This document shows positions 1 to 10,559 of a DNA stretch of 64,000 nt, piece by piece. Each line of letters opens with the position of its first letter. Positions within the stretch are counted from its first letter, which is position 1. Source of the stretch: Nematopogon swammerdamellus (Eukaryota; Arthropoda; Insecta; Lepidoptera; Adelidae); assembly GCA_946902875.1 (NCBI GenBank), contig OX336338.1:8299971-8363970 (forward strand). The letters run 5' to 3'. The translations under genes were made by a program, and so were the position numbers. The notes under the pieces are model-generated. The model searched no databases. It was not told the DNA's origin and was given only the letters and a program-made list of their open reading frames with translations.

Positions 1-489
1 TTTAGCTTTGGACTCGCGAGGAGTGGGGTTATTGGCTGTGTCTTAATCGTTCTTTGAACTTTTGGGCACAGCCACCCGTGCCGGTAGCCTTTAAAAAAAA
101 AAAAAAACTAATTGCGAAAACCTACGTCTTTGGAAATGTTCGTGCTTAGTATGCCCAGGCAGACAATCTAGTGCACGAAGAGCTCTCACGAAGGTGAGCC
201 ATACGTGTGGTTCGATGGATTATTGTCTTATTATTTTTACAATATCGTAGCATAAACAATTATAGGTGGGATAAGGGAGAGGTTTCGGAGGTTCAAACGC
301 AAGCCCGACCCGAAAAAAATTTTTTTTTTACTTTAACCTATTCATTATATTTTATTTTTTGCACGCTATCTAGGGATGCAATAGTTCAAACACCTAGAAA
401 ATGTTCTAGGCTCGTTCCAGTATTTGAAATAACTTTGATTTAATCTGAAAACTCCATAGAAGCAAATTCCTGGGCACTCCCGTGCAAAC

Positions 490-495
490 TTTATT
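490..495 (-). promoter_or_regulatory. Polyadenylation signal of gene 2
   Basis: An AATAAA hexamer on the minus strand starts one base after the stop codon of the terminal exon. If used, the 3' UTR would be unusually short, about 20-40 bases. Such hexamers also occur by chance in AT-rich DNA, so this is a candidate only. Confidence 0.45.
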
Positions 496-496
496 G

Positions 497-643
497 TTAG
501 TATTCAGAGGCAATGGCAAGTAGTTGTTGCATACGTACCGCAGCTAATAGGATATTGCATTTGGCCATGATGTCGCGAGTGTTCTTGGATTGAGCGAGCC
601 TCTCCTGAAGTTGGCCTTCGTTGCTTTTGATGTAAGATTTCGC
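497..643 (-). CDS. Gene 2 terminal coding exon
   Basis: The acceptor AATTTACAG precedes 643, followed by 48 codons and TAA at 497. It continues the helix of the previous exon in phase 0 (AKSYIKSNEGQLQERLAQSK, then DIMAKCNILLAAVRMQQLLA). A GCG|GTACGT inside the exon could act as an alternative donor after LLAA, so an extended isoform beyond the left edge is possible. As read, the protein ends IASEY. Together the five joined exons give a C-terminal region of about 250 residues with a disordered middle and a helical end. Confidence 0.82.
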   Translation of the reverse strand, partial: AKSYIKSNEGQLQERLAQSKNTRDIMAKCNILLAAVRMQQLLAIASEY

Positions 644-1334
644 CTGTAAATTCATATAATTGTTAAAATGACTTCGCATTAATGTAATGTATTCAGGGTC
701 ATTGTTATTGTTATTGTTTAAAAATCCTATAAAAAGGCTGGGTCATACTCTGAATAGTGTGCTTTAGTGAGTAGTAGAGATCGCAAGATACTACTGTGTC
801 ATATACTAATTAGACCCAAAGTCGCACTGACTGTTCTATAATTTGTTGAGTCTAGTTTAGTGCCTCCATTTTGTCTTAAATCTCTGAAAACAATATCTAT
901 GTAAGCCTTAATTATATTTTATTATATTTGACCTGGCAATGAATTGCTTTCTCGGAAACGGCTCTAACAATTTGAATGAAATTTTGTATTTAGATAGTGT
1001 TATTTTTTTAAGTTTAGATACGTGAAGACGGCGAGCGAAGCTCGATAATTAAAAGATACCATTAATTAATTCCACGAATTAAATTTTAGACCTGTTTTCA
1101 AATAAAATTTCAATAAACAAAAGTCAAGATTTAAATTAAATGAAAAGCAAATATACTCGTACTTAATTTTTCACCAGTAGGTAAATAAAAGGATCACAAA
1201 AGGCGGTTTTAATGCAATGCGGCATTGTATACAAACTAACCTTTGGGATATGGAAAAGCGCGTGGGGGCGGGCAATTCAGTACTAAAGAAACCATCATTG
1301 TATTAAATTAAAGGCAGTGTGGCGTTGTTCACAG
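644..1334. other. Intron of gene 2, AT-rich
   Basis: Intronic sequence between the last two exons. I see no coding signal or structured repeat here. Confidence 0.6.
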
Positions 1335-1612
1335 ACAGAGGGCTCCGTAGCCATCACCTTCCTGAAGGCATAGCGCGGTCGTTCTGTACCGCGTCGCGTG
1401 TCTTGTCGCCGCTGTCCACAAGAATGCAATTGTTTTTTGTTCTAAACTTCATAATAGTTTTCATGCCCTACGAACTAACATACCTAATACCTACTTAAAT
1501 TTTTTTTAGGTTTACGTTCCCGATTAACCACCGACGGACGGACAGACGGACGGACGGACACTTGCCCGATTTTATATATTCCTGTCAGAGTCACTGACTA
1601 CGGAACCCTAAT
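1335..1612. repeat. MITE-like element with GGTTCCGTAG-type ends
   Basis: The left end reads GTTCACAGACAGAGGGCTCC-GTAGCCAT and the right end reads TGACTACGGAACCCTAATA, so the termini are imperfect inverted copies of each other. A (GACG)n tract precedes the right end. The left-end motif recurs at about 25465, 45600 and 53918, so this is an interspersed family. It lies inside the last intron of gene 2. Confidence 0.55.
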
Positions 1613-1696
1613 AAATGCATAACAAATGGACACATTGTACATATTATACAAATGTTCGAACCAAAATTGCCTTCGATTGTATACGAGTACAATTAC

Positions 1697-1847
1697 CTGA
1701 CGCACAAGTTTTAATTTCTTCCTCATTGTAAGATGTTCCTGTTTAACGACGCTGATGAACTCTTTGTGAAGACGAATACTTTCGAAAATTTGTTCCTGCG
1801 ACACAGCACCCGTCTGAGCCTGTCCTTCTTCCATTGAGACTGCAGAA
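1697..1847 (-). CDS. Gene 2 exon, helical
   Basis: The acceptor TTTCTTACAG precedes 1847 and the donor CAG|GTAATT follows 1697. One leading base completes an Asp codon from the previous exon, followed by 50 codons ending in phase 0. It encodes VSMEEGQAQTGAVSQEQIFE and then a strongly helical, charged stretch (IRLHKEFISVVKQEHLTMRK). The heptad-like hydrophobic spacing suggests a coiled coil or helical bundle running into the last exon. The first methionine in this exon is internal, not a start. Confidence 0.85.
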
Positions 1848-1994
1848 CTGTAAGAAATAATAATATATATTCCATAGGTACCTAAATTATTTAATTACAG
1901 GTACTATATTATTTAATTAATAATTTTTGTTAAAATAATGTTCCTCATAAGTCTTTAAACTTATTCTCTGTTTCAGATTATTTTTTTAAAACTA

Positions 1995-2228
1995 TCTGTT
2001 GCCCGCGGCTTCGCTCGCGTGAAATTCGTGTTTCAAAAGAACAAAGTAAATAATTAAGGGCGAGGCCGTAGGCCGAGCGATAAACCTTCTCGAAGAAAGT
2101 AAGTAACTAAAGGCGAGGCCGAATGCGGAGCTGCGTCCATGTAAACGAATTCTTTCTCGACGAAAGTAACCAACTAAGGGCGAGGCCAAAGGCCGAAGGA
2201 TATGAAAAATATCCTTTCCCTGATGCAT
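1995..2228 (+). repeat. Foldback-family fragment (GGCGAGGCCGAAGGCC array), about three units
   Basis: It starts GTTGCCCGCGGCTTCGCTCG and runs into three ~60 bp units containing AAGGGCGAGGCC and TCGAAGAAAGTAA motifs. It is a short relative of the arrays at 11.7-14.2 and 50.7-52.7 kb, and sits about 50 bp from an exon of gene 2. Confidence 0.7.
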
Positions 2229-2276
2229 ACACGCTGACTGATTGACCGACTGACTGTTTATGTTTCAAGTACTTAC

Positions 2277-2463
2277 TCTCCAGAGCTGGTGGTGAGAACG
2301 GAAGGTCGCCTATAGGAAGGAATGACCTCTCCTTCTGAGACGAAGGGAGAGGAAGGCCTCCTGCCGCGCCCCTTGCGGGACCGCCTCGTGCTCTCTCGCC
2401 TCGTCATGAAGGCACTGATGCTGGCCGAGTAGTACTCCTCTTCGGAACCTTCTTCCGTATGCA
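2277..2463 (-). CDS. Gene 2 exon, acidic then Arg/Ser-rich
   Basis: The acceptor GATGCGCAG precedes 2463 and the strong donor GGAGA|GTAAGT follows 2277. The exon has two leading bases, 61 codons and two trailing bases, consistent with both neighbours. It encodes HTEEGSEEEYYSASISAFM, followed by a basic block TRRESTRRSRKGRGRRP and a Ser/Pro tail ending TTSSG. The acidic-then-basic layout looks like a phosphoregulated or nucleic-acid/membrane-binding linker. No function can be assigned from sequence alone. Confidence 0.83.
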
Positions 2464-3385
2464 CTGCGCATCGAAAGATCGGATTATTTAACAATCTTGT
2501 AAGACCACACCACACAAGAGTGTGATTTTTAAGGCAAGGTAGATAATTAGATATATTATCATAATATGTTGGATGTTACATATTAAACAAATTACTCACA
2601 TCGCTTAGAGCTTACATGCAATCTTGTACATTTCCCGAATAAATTCCAATATTTTAACAATATAATTTCAATGTAGCTAAGAAGGAACAGTGATATAAGC
2701 TTCAGAAAAGTCTTACACTGTTTCCTATGTCTCGTAATTTTCGAGTAAATCAAGGAAGGGCTCACCAAAACGTTATCCTCATCGGAGATATTATTTTTGT
2801 TCGCAACTGGTGAATTAATTGAAGACGTGAGTGGACGATGGTACTATGTAACATTTTTTTAAAAATGCATTTTTTACCGTAAATGAAGGTGTTATGTGCC
2901 GAGTAATCAAGTGACACTGACAGAAAATCCGAAATCACGATGGAAATAAGAGTTATTCAAGTGGTGAAGGTGTTATGTACACGAAATTGTAGGTTTTTCC
3001 GTGGAAGAAGGAGTCATGGTCATATAACACCTTATTCCAGTTTGATCATCTCCAAAGAGCATCTCATAAATTGAATTTTTTGTTCATGATGAAAGAGCCA
3101 TGTGTACAAAACACCTTCATCCACAAAGCAAAAAAAAAACATAATACATGGTTTTGTACGCTTTTCATGTTTAGGTACCTATACAAAGTAAACTTGGTCA
3201 GTTAGTTATCAGGAATAGAGAAAAATCAATTCAAAAGTCCTAAATTAAAAAGTTATGAGCCATAAACTTTGACCTAATTTTTCTCAGCTTTTTGTTTTTG
3301 TTACAAAGCACCTTTGTCACCTGATGTCTTCAATTATTTTTAATTTTTTTAACGTCCGTCGTTGGAAACCAGAAGATCTTCAATC
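2464..3385. other. Intron of gene 2 with a repeated GAAGGTGTTATGT motif
   Basis: The stretch is non-coding. The motif GAAGGTGTTATGT occurs at about 2886 and 2966, and reverse-complement versions (ACACCTTCAT, ATAACACCTT) occur near 3108 and 3022. This suggests a decayed inverted-repeat element. Confidence 0.35.
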
Positions 3386-3767
3386 AGTATACTACTAATA
3401 AATCTGTAAGGGAGGCTCATGGAGTAAGTTACTTTGTTTTATGAGATACTGCGTTTGTAGACTCCATGTATGATGCTAAAACTAAATTGACGATTTTTAG
3501 AAATATTTTCTGTGTAAATGTATGTTCCTCCATAACTCTTAAACCGATCATCCGAATTAGATGAAACTTAGAACAAGCACATTTGATTATACGTTACACA
3601 GGATACAATTCAGTTCCGGTTACGCTAAGATGTGGCTCTCATACAAACCGAATTGTTCCGCGTGCCGAAATAAAGGTAACGCAGGAACTCGATCGGCCAT
3701 CTTACTTACTTACTTTCTACTTTTTAAATACGAATTTCACGCGAGCGAAGTCGCGGACAAAAGTTAG
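3386..3767 (-). repeat. Interspersed element ending in CGCGAGCGAAGTCGCGGAC
   Basis: The sequence from ACTACTAATAAATCTGTAAG to CGAAGTCGCGGACAAAAGTT recurs with about the same internal order at 48186-48625. Both copies share the middle blocks 'AGACTC(C/T)AT', 'ACTAAATTGAC(G/A)ATTTTTAG' and 'CCGAATTGTTCCGCG'. On the minus strand the end motif is the same as the foldback family's start. AGTATA flanks both sides of this copy and may be a target duplication. Confidence 0.65.
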
Positions 3768-4424
3768 TATATTAAAATATAGACATAAAACCTCGGTTAT
3801 CTAAAAATTTACGTGACGATTAAATGGAAGAGAGCTTTTTTTAAAGTTTATTTAATGAGGAATCTGGTGGTGTTTAGCAAATTAGGTCGAACTTGGACAC
3901 CCTATAGCAGTGATGGGTCTTTCCCGTAATGAAATTTTTATACTGAGCACTTTTAATAGTTAAGCTAGAGCTGAATTTAAATTGTGGGTGAAACATTATT
4001 ATTGTATAACATTATTATTCATAACATTATTTGTGGTACCCTAATAATTAGGTCATTCGTTTTCGTGTGACTCATCGGTAAATGTACCTCATGGGAAGTA
4101 TAGGTACTTATCAATAACCTCTAACACACATCGCAATAGATAAAATACCAGCAATAAAAATATGTAATTGAATTCGCCAGAAGTAATAAGAACATTCGCA
4201 GATGCATGACCAAAACTTACTTGCTAATAAGTACGAGCGCCTATAGTATGCAATATCATCTTTCTTAGCTATCAAATAATCGTAAAACAAAATGAGTATA
4301 TGCCACTTATTATTTGCAGAAATGTCATCGCTTTCATACTTATATCTATAGAAAATGAGATAATGCGATATATAGAAAAACATTTGTTTATGTACATACA
4401 TACATAGCGTCACACCTGTTTCTC

Positions 4425-4612
4425 ATTGGGGTAGGCAGAGACAACGGATCTCCACGAGCCACGATCCTGACATACCTCTGCCGCCTCTTCCCCTCTCATA
4501 ATGTTCTTCGTCGGTTACGGCTACTACGCACTTGACCCTTTTTGAGCACATGCCCGATCTAGTCTAGGTGCGTGCGTCTAGGGCCGCCGCCACGGCCCTT
4601 CCCGACGTATTT
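4425..4612 (+). repeat. Interspersed repeat fragment (GGGGTAGGCAGAGACAACGG)
   Basis: The block reads TTGGGGTAGGCAGAGACAAC, then GATCTCCACGAGCCACGATC, then a GC-rich end. A decayed relative of the first part is at 56698-56775. It is SINE-like in size, and the superfamily cannot be determined from two fragments. Confidence 0.5.
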
Positions 4613-4927
4613 TTTTTAAATTTAAATAACAGTAACATTTATTAAAAAAAATGGAAATCATATCGAAATATAATGAAATGATATGAAAAAGAAATAAAAT
4701 TATTTAGTTTTTATTTTCTCGTAGCCTGATGACTACAAAAGAGTAACCTTATAAAATAATTTTGTAAAAGGATTTCTTTGCACCATATTGGTACGGAACC
4801 TTTAAAATGGTCATAGCATGACTCCTCACATTTCTAGAAGACTACTCATATTTGCAATGTACAATAGCTGTGACAATAGCGTAGTTTCGTATAGTGCGAT
4901 GAAATAATTTCTAGTTGTTAAAAAATC

Positions 4928-5362
4928 CTTAATTCCTCGCGTTCCAAAAATTTGGAATGCGTTGAGGAATTAAGGCGGAAATAAGACTCAAAAGGTCAAC
5001 TTTAAACAAAATTATTGAGCGATTGGTAAAGATATAAAATCTGTAAAAAAATATGTGTTATGTATTGATCATTAATTAACAAACATAGCGAAAAAAAAAT
5101 TATTTTGCTACTTTGGAAAGGTGTTAAATAAATCTCCCTACAATTGTAGCGAAAAAATATTGTTTTCCATCTTTCCAACACGTGAAATTTAATATATAGG
5201 TAGTGTGATTTTCGCGCAAACGTTCTTCGTCGACGCGACGTATCAGCCACCGCACGAGTAGAACGAATCTCGCACCTATTACATCTGCATAGGGTTCGTG
5301 TTTCAATCATCAGTGCTCGGGTAGCACGGTTTGAGTCTTATTTCCGCCTTAAGGCAATTCCA
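4928..5362. repeat. Foldback/MITE-like element with 25-30 bp inverted ends
   Basis: AATTAAGGCGGAAATAAGAC-TCAAA near 4966-4990 is inverted as TTTGAGTCTTATTTCCGCCTTAA near 5329-5353. The left end also folds on itself (TCCTTAATTCCTCGCGTTCC against GGAATGCGTTGAGGAATTAA). The interior is AT-rich with no transposase. It lies in gene 2, about 60 bp downstream of the exon at 5424-5595. Confidence 0.65.
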
Positions 5363-5423
5363 CAGAGCTATGCAAGTGAGGTAGGTACCTGTTGCAATGT
5401 TACACACAAAACAATTGGCTAAC

Positions 5424-5595
5424 CGAGTGCGGGCGGGAACCGGTCCGTGCCCGAGTGCGGAGCGGGGTCGTCCATGTGGAGCGGGTTGAGCTTGGCGGAG
5501 GCGGAGCTGACGGAGAGCTCCGGCTCTGCCCACGTGACCGAGAGCCGGTCCACGGACGGCTGCGGAGACACTGGCGGCGGACCCCTCTCGCGCGA
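5424..5595 (-). CDS. Gene 2 exon, Ser/Pro-rich
   Basis: The acceptor TGTGACAG precedes 5595. The exon has 57 codons plus one base, and the donor is CTCG|GTTAGC (weaker than average). The product is rich in Pro and Ser (GPPPVSPQPSVDRLSVTWAE..., then LNPLHMDDPAPHSGTDRFPP). It is probably intrinsically disordered. The single leftover G pairs with the two leading bases of the next exon, making a valine codon, which is what selects this donor over the nearby CAG|GTACCT. Another frame is open for longer across this region, but it runs through repeat sequence. An interspersed repeat terminus lies 24 bp upstream of the acceptor. Confidence 0.78.
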
Positions 5596-5614
5596 CTGTC
5601 ACAATAAACAACAT

Positions 5615-6033
5615 TTTTAGGGTTCCGTATCCGCTAAGCCTACGCCGTCTGTCTGTCCGTCCGCCTGTCCGTCCGAGGGCTGATCTCTTGAACCGTAATC
5701 GGTAGCCCGTTGACATTTTCACAGAATAATTGTAATTGTGTGGTGGCGTGCCTTCGGAGAGGCCTATGTCCAGCAGTGGACCGATACAGGCTGATGATGA
5801 TGATGAATTGTAATTATGGCCGATATAAAAACAAATAATAAAAATAACAAAAAGTAAAAAATTCACGGGGGTCCCATAGAAGAAACTAAAAAAGTGTATG
5901 CGCGCGCGCCATCTACCGAATAGAGCGTGAAGCATTTTAACTAATCATGACATTTAACTAATGTGAAGCATTTCATAACACGCCATAGGAACTCTCGGTG
6001 CGCGAGTTCGACTCGCACTTGGCCGTTTTTTTT
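5615..6033 (-). repeat. GGTTCCGTA family copy (minus), with nested LINE stub
   Basis: It runs from TTTTTAGGGTTCCGTATC to CGACTCGCACTTGGCCG. It belongs to the family present at 24895-25248, 32278-32622, 38935-39349, 54760-55160 and 63361-63607. A 68 bp foreign insert interrupts it at 5738-5805. The end adjoining gene 2 lies 24 bp from the exon at 5595. Confidence 0.8.
5738..5805 (+). mobile_element. 5'-truncated LINE 3' stub with GATGAT tail and perfect TSD
   Basis: The insert ends GCAGTGGACCGATACAGG-CTGATGATGATGATG, a tail characteristic of lepidopteran LINEs. It is flanked by perfect 10 bp direct repeats AATTGTAATT at 5728-5737 and 5806-5815. Other copies of the surrounding repeat lack the insert, which supplies the empty site. 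The insert is extremely short, reflecting an early abort of target-primed reverse transcription. Confidence 0.85.
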
Positions 6034-6265
6034 ATAGAAACCAAAACAGTTGGCCCTGGTAACACCGGGTGAGCTAGGTGCCATGTCAGTGCTTCCCTTC
6101 ATTTCATGTCGGCTACACTGAACTGGGACGGAAAACACGAACTATTTATTACATAGTCGTTTCGACCGACGACGTTTCATTCAGTGCGGTCATGCGGTGG
6201 TATAATCCCGGGCGGGATAAACCCTACCACCTTGTAAGTTAAGAAGGGAAGGGACCTACAGTTTT
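6030..6265 (-). repeat. Head-sharing retroposon family B, partial copy
   Basis: Matches the body of the copy at 57180-57670 (ACACCGGGTGAGCTAGGTGC, CATTTCATGTCGGCTACACT, GGGCGGGATAAACCCTACCA). The T-rich start at 6025-6035 is the reverse complement of its poly-A tail. It abuts the GGTTCCGTA repeat with no spacer. Confidence 0.7.
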
Positions 6266-6269
6266 ACGT

Positions 6270-8625
6270 GGACATATTAATGTAATGATAATATTTTAAT
6301 TTGATTTCGTCAGCCAGAGTAGTAAGCGCCCGGGTTTCTCTTGTTAAATCTGAACTTTGTTGTTGAAATGTACATTTTATATATAGTTTTTTTTTTCAGT
6401 TTATATTGGTTCTTTTTTCTTCTAGTCGATGTTTTTTCAAGCAGTTTTATTTATCTTTATTTTTATGACTTAATCTATTTGAAACTATATAATTGTAAGT
6501 TATTCACATGCGCACCGCAGTGCGTAATGTTGAGGATGGTCGTTTGGCGTTTAGCTGCGCTCATTGTTCTAGTTCTCTCTGATTGATGTGATGATGAAAA
6601 TGATTCGCATCGATGAAGAACCTTGTTACACAACGTAATATTGATTCAGTCTGCCAATATAGATGGCAGGTCTTATAACTTTGCTTGTTAACAAAATAAA
6701 CATATTTTCTTTACTACAGCCAGCGAATGAGAATCGACAAAAAAGTAAAAAAAAAAATTGCTGCGTGTACTTATGTACACGCGTCAGAAGTTATACTTTA
6801 CCCCTCGACCCATCTTGATCAACGACAGAGCCGCTCAATACCTACATACAAATAATTTTTATGCGGTTACGATGATTGTGACGATGACGGTGACGTGACA
6901 TACAAATGTTTTATTACAAAAGAAAATTGCCAATGACACCATGTAACGTCACCTAGGGCAGATATTTACCCATGACCATGTCCCTCGACACTACAGAACC
7001 ACTTCCGGCAGAGTTCGTCAAATTATTTTTTTATTGTTGGAACCTGACGTGGTTGGCTTCATCCATCACACCTTGTTCCTGTCGGAAATGGTTGCGGTGC
7101 CAGTGTTCCCTTTCCTCATCCTATCGCCATAGACAAATAACGTACTCAAATACCGTATGCATCACTTAGGCAACACCTGCCTACACTACCAGCCCACAAT
7201 TGACCAGGGCTTACCAAAAATATCAAGAGCAAATACCATATTACCAAGGTCTTATGGGCTGACATCACGGAAGGAAGGTGTGGAACTAAGCTTGCGATGG
7301 CTTCACCGAACATATCCGGGCCCATCGGCAGTAGACGAGGGTGTTAATCGAGGTCGGGACTAGCGAGTGGCCACTCTAAATTTCCCGCGCATGCTTCACG
7401 TTTCGGCTCGCATCAAGCCCTCGTCAGCTAGTCTGCGTTGACTAGGATTTGAGGCGTTGAGTAGTTGATGTAGCCAACCGTGTCAGTTTCGATAAAAAGA
7501 AAGGCACATGTCTTATCACCAAAGGTCCTATGTACCCACCGCGACACTACAAAGAGCACAGCCCACAGCATTTGCCGAAAATGCAGCCGACTAATGACAA
7601 ATAGCCTTATCGTGTTATCACCAGTGTACCTTGTTAGCGTAGAGCGGCTGCCTCGCTCAGTGAAAGTCGATGCCGCACTGCCCGGCGCGGCGTGACACAC
7701 AGACTGACCAGCAAACGTGCAGGAGAGCTCGTAACGGGCGATTGATATCGCACGAGACGTCTACATAAACTCGAAGACCCTATTGCTACGCGCTGGGCTG
7801 ACATGACTACTAACTACTACTAATAAAGACACAGAATATTTATACAGAGGGAAGGTGAATATATTTTTGACATGGAATCCGTATGTAATGTCTTATCCGT
7901 GCATTTGCAAAAATCGACCATCATTTTTAATGTACTTTCAGCATACCACTATCTCACGAACCGATCAACCAATCCCAGCAAAACAGGTGTCAGGTGATAG
8001 AGTCACTCGACCGCCTTCCACCTATGGCCACATCATTGAATAATATGTACAATTGATGACGTCATAGCCTATACATAAAAGGCTTCGAAAATCAATAAAT
8101 GCCTATAACTCCTAAAGTACTGGTCAGATCGACTTGAAATTTGTATCCTTCCGTAAAAATAATTCTATTTCTGAAATAATATTTCTTTTTAAATCGGTTC
8201 AACAGTTTCGAAAAAAAAGGAAAAACACTTTGAGAGGGCATATCTCGGAAACTTCTGATCCCAGACTACTCATCCGCTGGAGAAAATGGTAGGTCTCGAC
8301 AAGAGTTTTTTTTAAATTTCTTTTTATTATTACCATTTTTTTTTTCCATTTGCACTTGCGCGATTATTATATGTCTGCCTAAGATTTCATGTCTATGTCT
8401 ACCGGTAGTCCCACGACTACCAGGGCATTTTTTTATATGAAACGTGAAATTGTTGACTACATCACCGTATTATATACCCGTGATGTCAGCCAATTACGAC
8501 ATCAGTGCTTCGCTTTAATAATAAAAAAAACTTCCGATTCTTCCTTTCTCTATTTCCTCCCTGTCTCTATCCCAATCCCTTCCCTATTCCCTAACAAATA
8601 TTCCTACATAATATAATAAGATGGT
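6270..8625. other. Intronic stretch with decayed fragments only
   Basis: There is no supported gene. A piece of retroposon family B (GATGTAGCCAACCGTGTCAG) is at 7464-7500, and short T-rich and CA-rich tracts are scattered. The open frames around 6341-6586 and 7157-7700 have no coding signature I trust. Confidence 0.5.
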
Positions 8626-8826
8626 GACTTACTTTCTTCGAGAAGGTTTATCGTCTTCCAGAATACAGCTCGGTCTTCGGCCTCGGCCTTAATTACTTAC
8701 TTTCGATATGATTTATTGAATGCAGTTCAGCCTTCGCCTCGCCACGAGTGGCCTCGCCCTTACTTAATTACTTTCTTCTTTTGAAATACGAATTTCACGC
8801 GAGCGAAGCCATGGGAAACAGCTAGT
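8626..8826 (-). repeat. Foldback-family arm fragment
   Basis: Units of the form ACTTTCTTCGAGAAGGTTTA / AGCTCGGTCTTCGGCCTCGG end in TTTCACGCGAGCGAAGCCAT and ACAGCTAGT. This is the distal end of the right arm of the element seen complete at 50654-52717. A GGTTCCGTA fragment follows directly. Confidence 0.7.
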
Positions 8827-8829
8827 AAA

Positions 8830-8970
8830 ACATATTTCGAGAAAATCTCAACCGGCTTACGGTTCAAAAGATACAGCCCTAGGACGGGCGGACGGACGAT
8901 GGACGGACAGACAGACAGACAGACGGCGTAGGCTTAGTAATAGGCTTCCGTATGAACACGGAACCCTAAA
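8830..8970 (+). repeat. GGTTCCGTA family, 3' fragment
   Basis: It contains the diagnostic ATACAGCCCT, a (GGAC)/(CAGA) tract and GACGGCGTAGGCTTAGTAAT, ending ACGGAACCCTAAAA. Only the distal third of the family consensus is present. Confidence 0.7.
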
Positions 8971-8971
8971 A

Positions 8972-9334
8972 CACGAGAACTGTCATTTTCGTTGTATCGA
9001 CATAATTTTAAATCTCGAATGAGTATTTTATTCAAATTTTATTTGCTGCCAGTTCTCAAGAAACATGTACTTGCGACTAAATGATTTTAAACGCGCATAT
9101 GTATATGTATATAAACCGTATAACATAAAATAAAAATTATATGATATTCCGGCATATACACTATCACTATACAACATGTCGTCAAAATTCGTTCAGTGGT
9201 TTTTGCATGATGCGCGTACAGACAGGCAGATAACAATCTTAAAAACTTCAGTTTCTCATTTTACGTCGCCCTGGTTTTCTTCCGAATATATTCAATGTAC
9301 ATATTTTTTTGCCTTTTCGATTTTGTATAGATGT
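8972..9334 (+). repeat. Foldback-family tail segment
   Basis: The blocks GAACTGTCATTTTCGTTGTA, TTTGCTGCCAGTTCTCAAGA, CGTTCAGTGGTTTTTGCATG and GATGCGCGTACAGACAGGCA recur in the tails of the two large foldback elements (13840-14243 and 52260-52717). This copy lies next to an arm fragment and may be a rearranged element. Confidence 0.65.
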
Positions 9335-9479
9335 TTTTAAATTAAGAAAATCAACATTGAAAGTAAAGGATTTGCGTTTTACTACGAAAACGGACGGTGA
9401 ATTTTGTTCAATCATGTCACCCGCATCACCACGAAGTGACGTCATGTTCGTCAACAGAACCATTTCTCAAAATTGACAA

Positions 9480-10085
9480 AATTACACGCATGGTACCAAT
9501 AAGTTGGATGGAAATTAATGTAACCTTAATATGGTTAGCTACATCATCCGTCAGATTTATGATTTAGCCTTTAATACGTCATAGCTAGGTGCCATATACT
9601 ACAAATTTTCTTTTTCTTACGGTATGTTGCCTTGGCTGACCGAAAATTGTACTGTCCCCTACAAAAGCCCTGAACCTTGAAGAAGCATTTAGACGATGAA
9701 ACATTTAGAAAAAAAATATCGATAAAAACATTTGCGATTCAGATGTCATGTAAGCCTTAGTCGCGCAAGGGGATTGATGTTGATGCCCTATAAGGCGTGG
9801 TATAAAAGTTTCTCAGTGAAAGCTGTCGCGTACATTCAGCGGAAAAACTTGGAAAATTACTGACCGCACTGCACCTTGACATGGCCTGGTGAACGATGTA
9901 GCCGTGTTTGTACACTACACGCCTTCTATTGTTTGTGCAATGCTTGTGTACTTTTAAACGCTTAATTATGTAACGATACTAGCAACTCACTGCCTTCCAA
10001 CTAGAGCAGAACGAATGCTTATTTTTCGCTAACTTAAATATATGTTCATTAAATTAGTTTAATTGTTTATGATTTTTTCGTATTT
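9480..10085. other. AT-rich intronic sequence
   Basis: I see nothing beyond short low-complexity runs. Confidence 0.5.
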
Positions 10086-10415
10086 ATTATTTACATTCTT
10101 AATTAAAATAACACATATTTTTTTATAATATTTCGACATTATTGTCGTCGTCAGATAAAATTGTTTATCTGACGAAGACAATATATGTCGAAATATTAGT
10201 GAGATAGATAGATAGAAAATTCTTTATTGCTCCAGTAAACATTAAACAGTAACAAATACATTAGAAAATTTACATAAGGTGCAAAGGCGGACTTATCCCT
10301 TACAGAGACAATATTATAAAAAACATATGTGTTTTTTTAATTAAGAATGTAAATAATATATATATTAACAATAACTCAAAACCAAATATTGGTATAAAAA
10401 AGTATTTAATTCATA
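10086..10415. repeat. Long imperfect hairpin element split by a LINE stub
   Basis: The left arm (10086-10159, ending GTCGTCGTCAGATAAA) pairs with the right arm starting TTTATCTGACGAAGACAATA at 10164. Pairing continues on the far side of an insertion (TGTTTTTTTAATTAAGAATG). A partial second copy of the right arm and its flank lies at 30040-30165 and shares CCAAATATTGGTATAAAAAA. Confidence 0.75.
10199..10309 (-). mobile_element. 5'-truncated LINE 3' end with (ATCT)n tail and 7 bp TSD
   Basis: On the minus strand it reads GTAAGGGATAAGTCCGCCTT ... GCAATAAAGAATTTT followed by (CTAT)n, a typical LINE 3' end with a polyadenylation-like hexamer. AATATTA flanks it on both sides (10192-10198 and 10310-10316). 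The insertion lies in the right arm of the hairpin element. The copy at 30.06 kb gives the empty-site sequence. Confidence 0.82.
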
Positions 10416-10559
10416 TAATTTTTCTGCGAATTTTTCTTTTTGCATTTTCCTAAGAAATTGTTTTTTCTTAAGTGTGATATGAAAATAAAACTAAATAAAT
10501 AAATCTTAGTACAAGGAAAGTATTTACTTACAATATAATGGACTGCAAATTTGTATTTT

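Noticed and set aside
5303..5935. Long minus-strand open frame (210 codons)
   Set aside because: It runs through an interspersed repeat and uses the wrong frame of the exon at 5424-5595. The phase-consistent frame is different.
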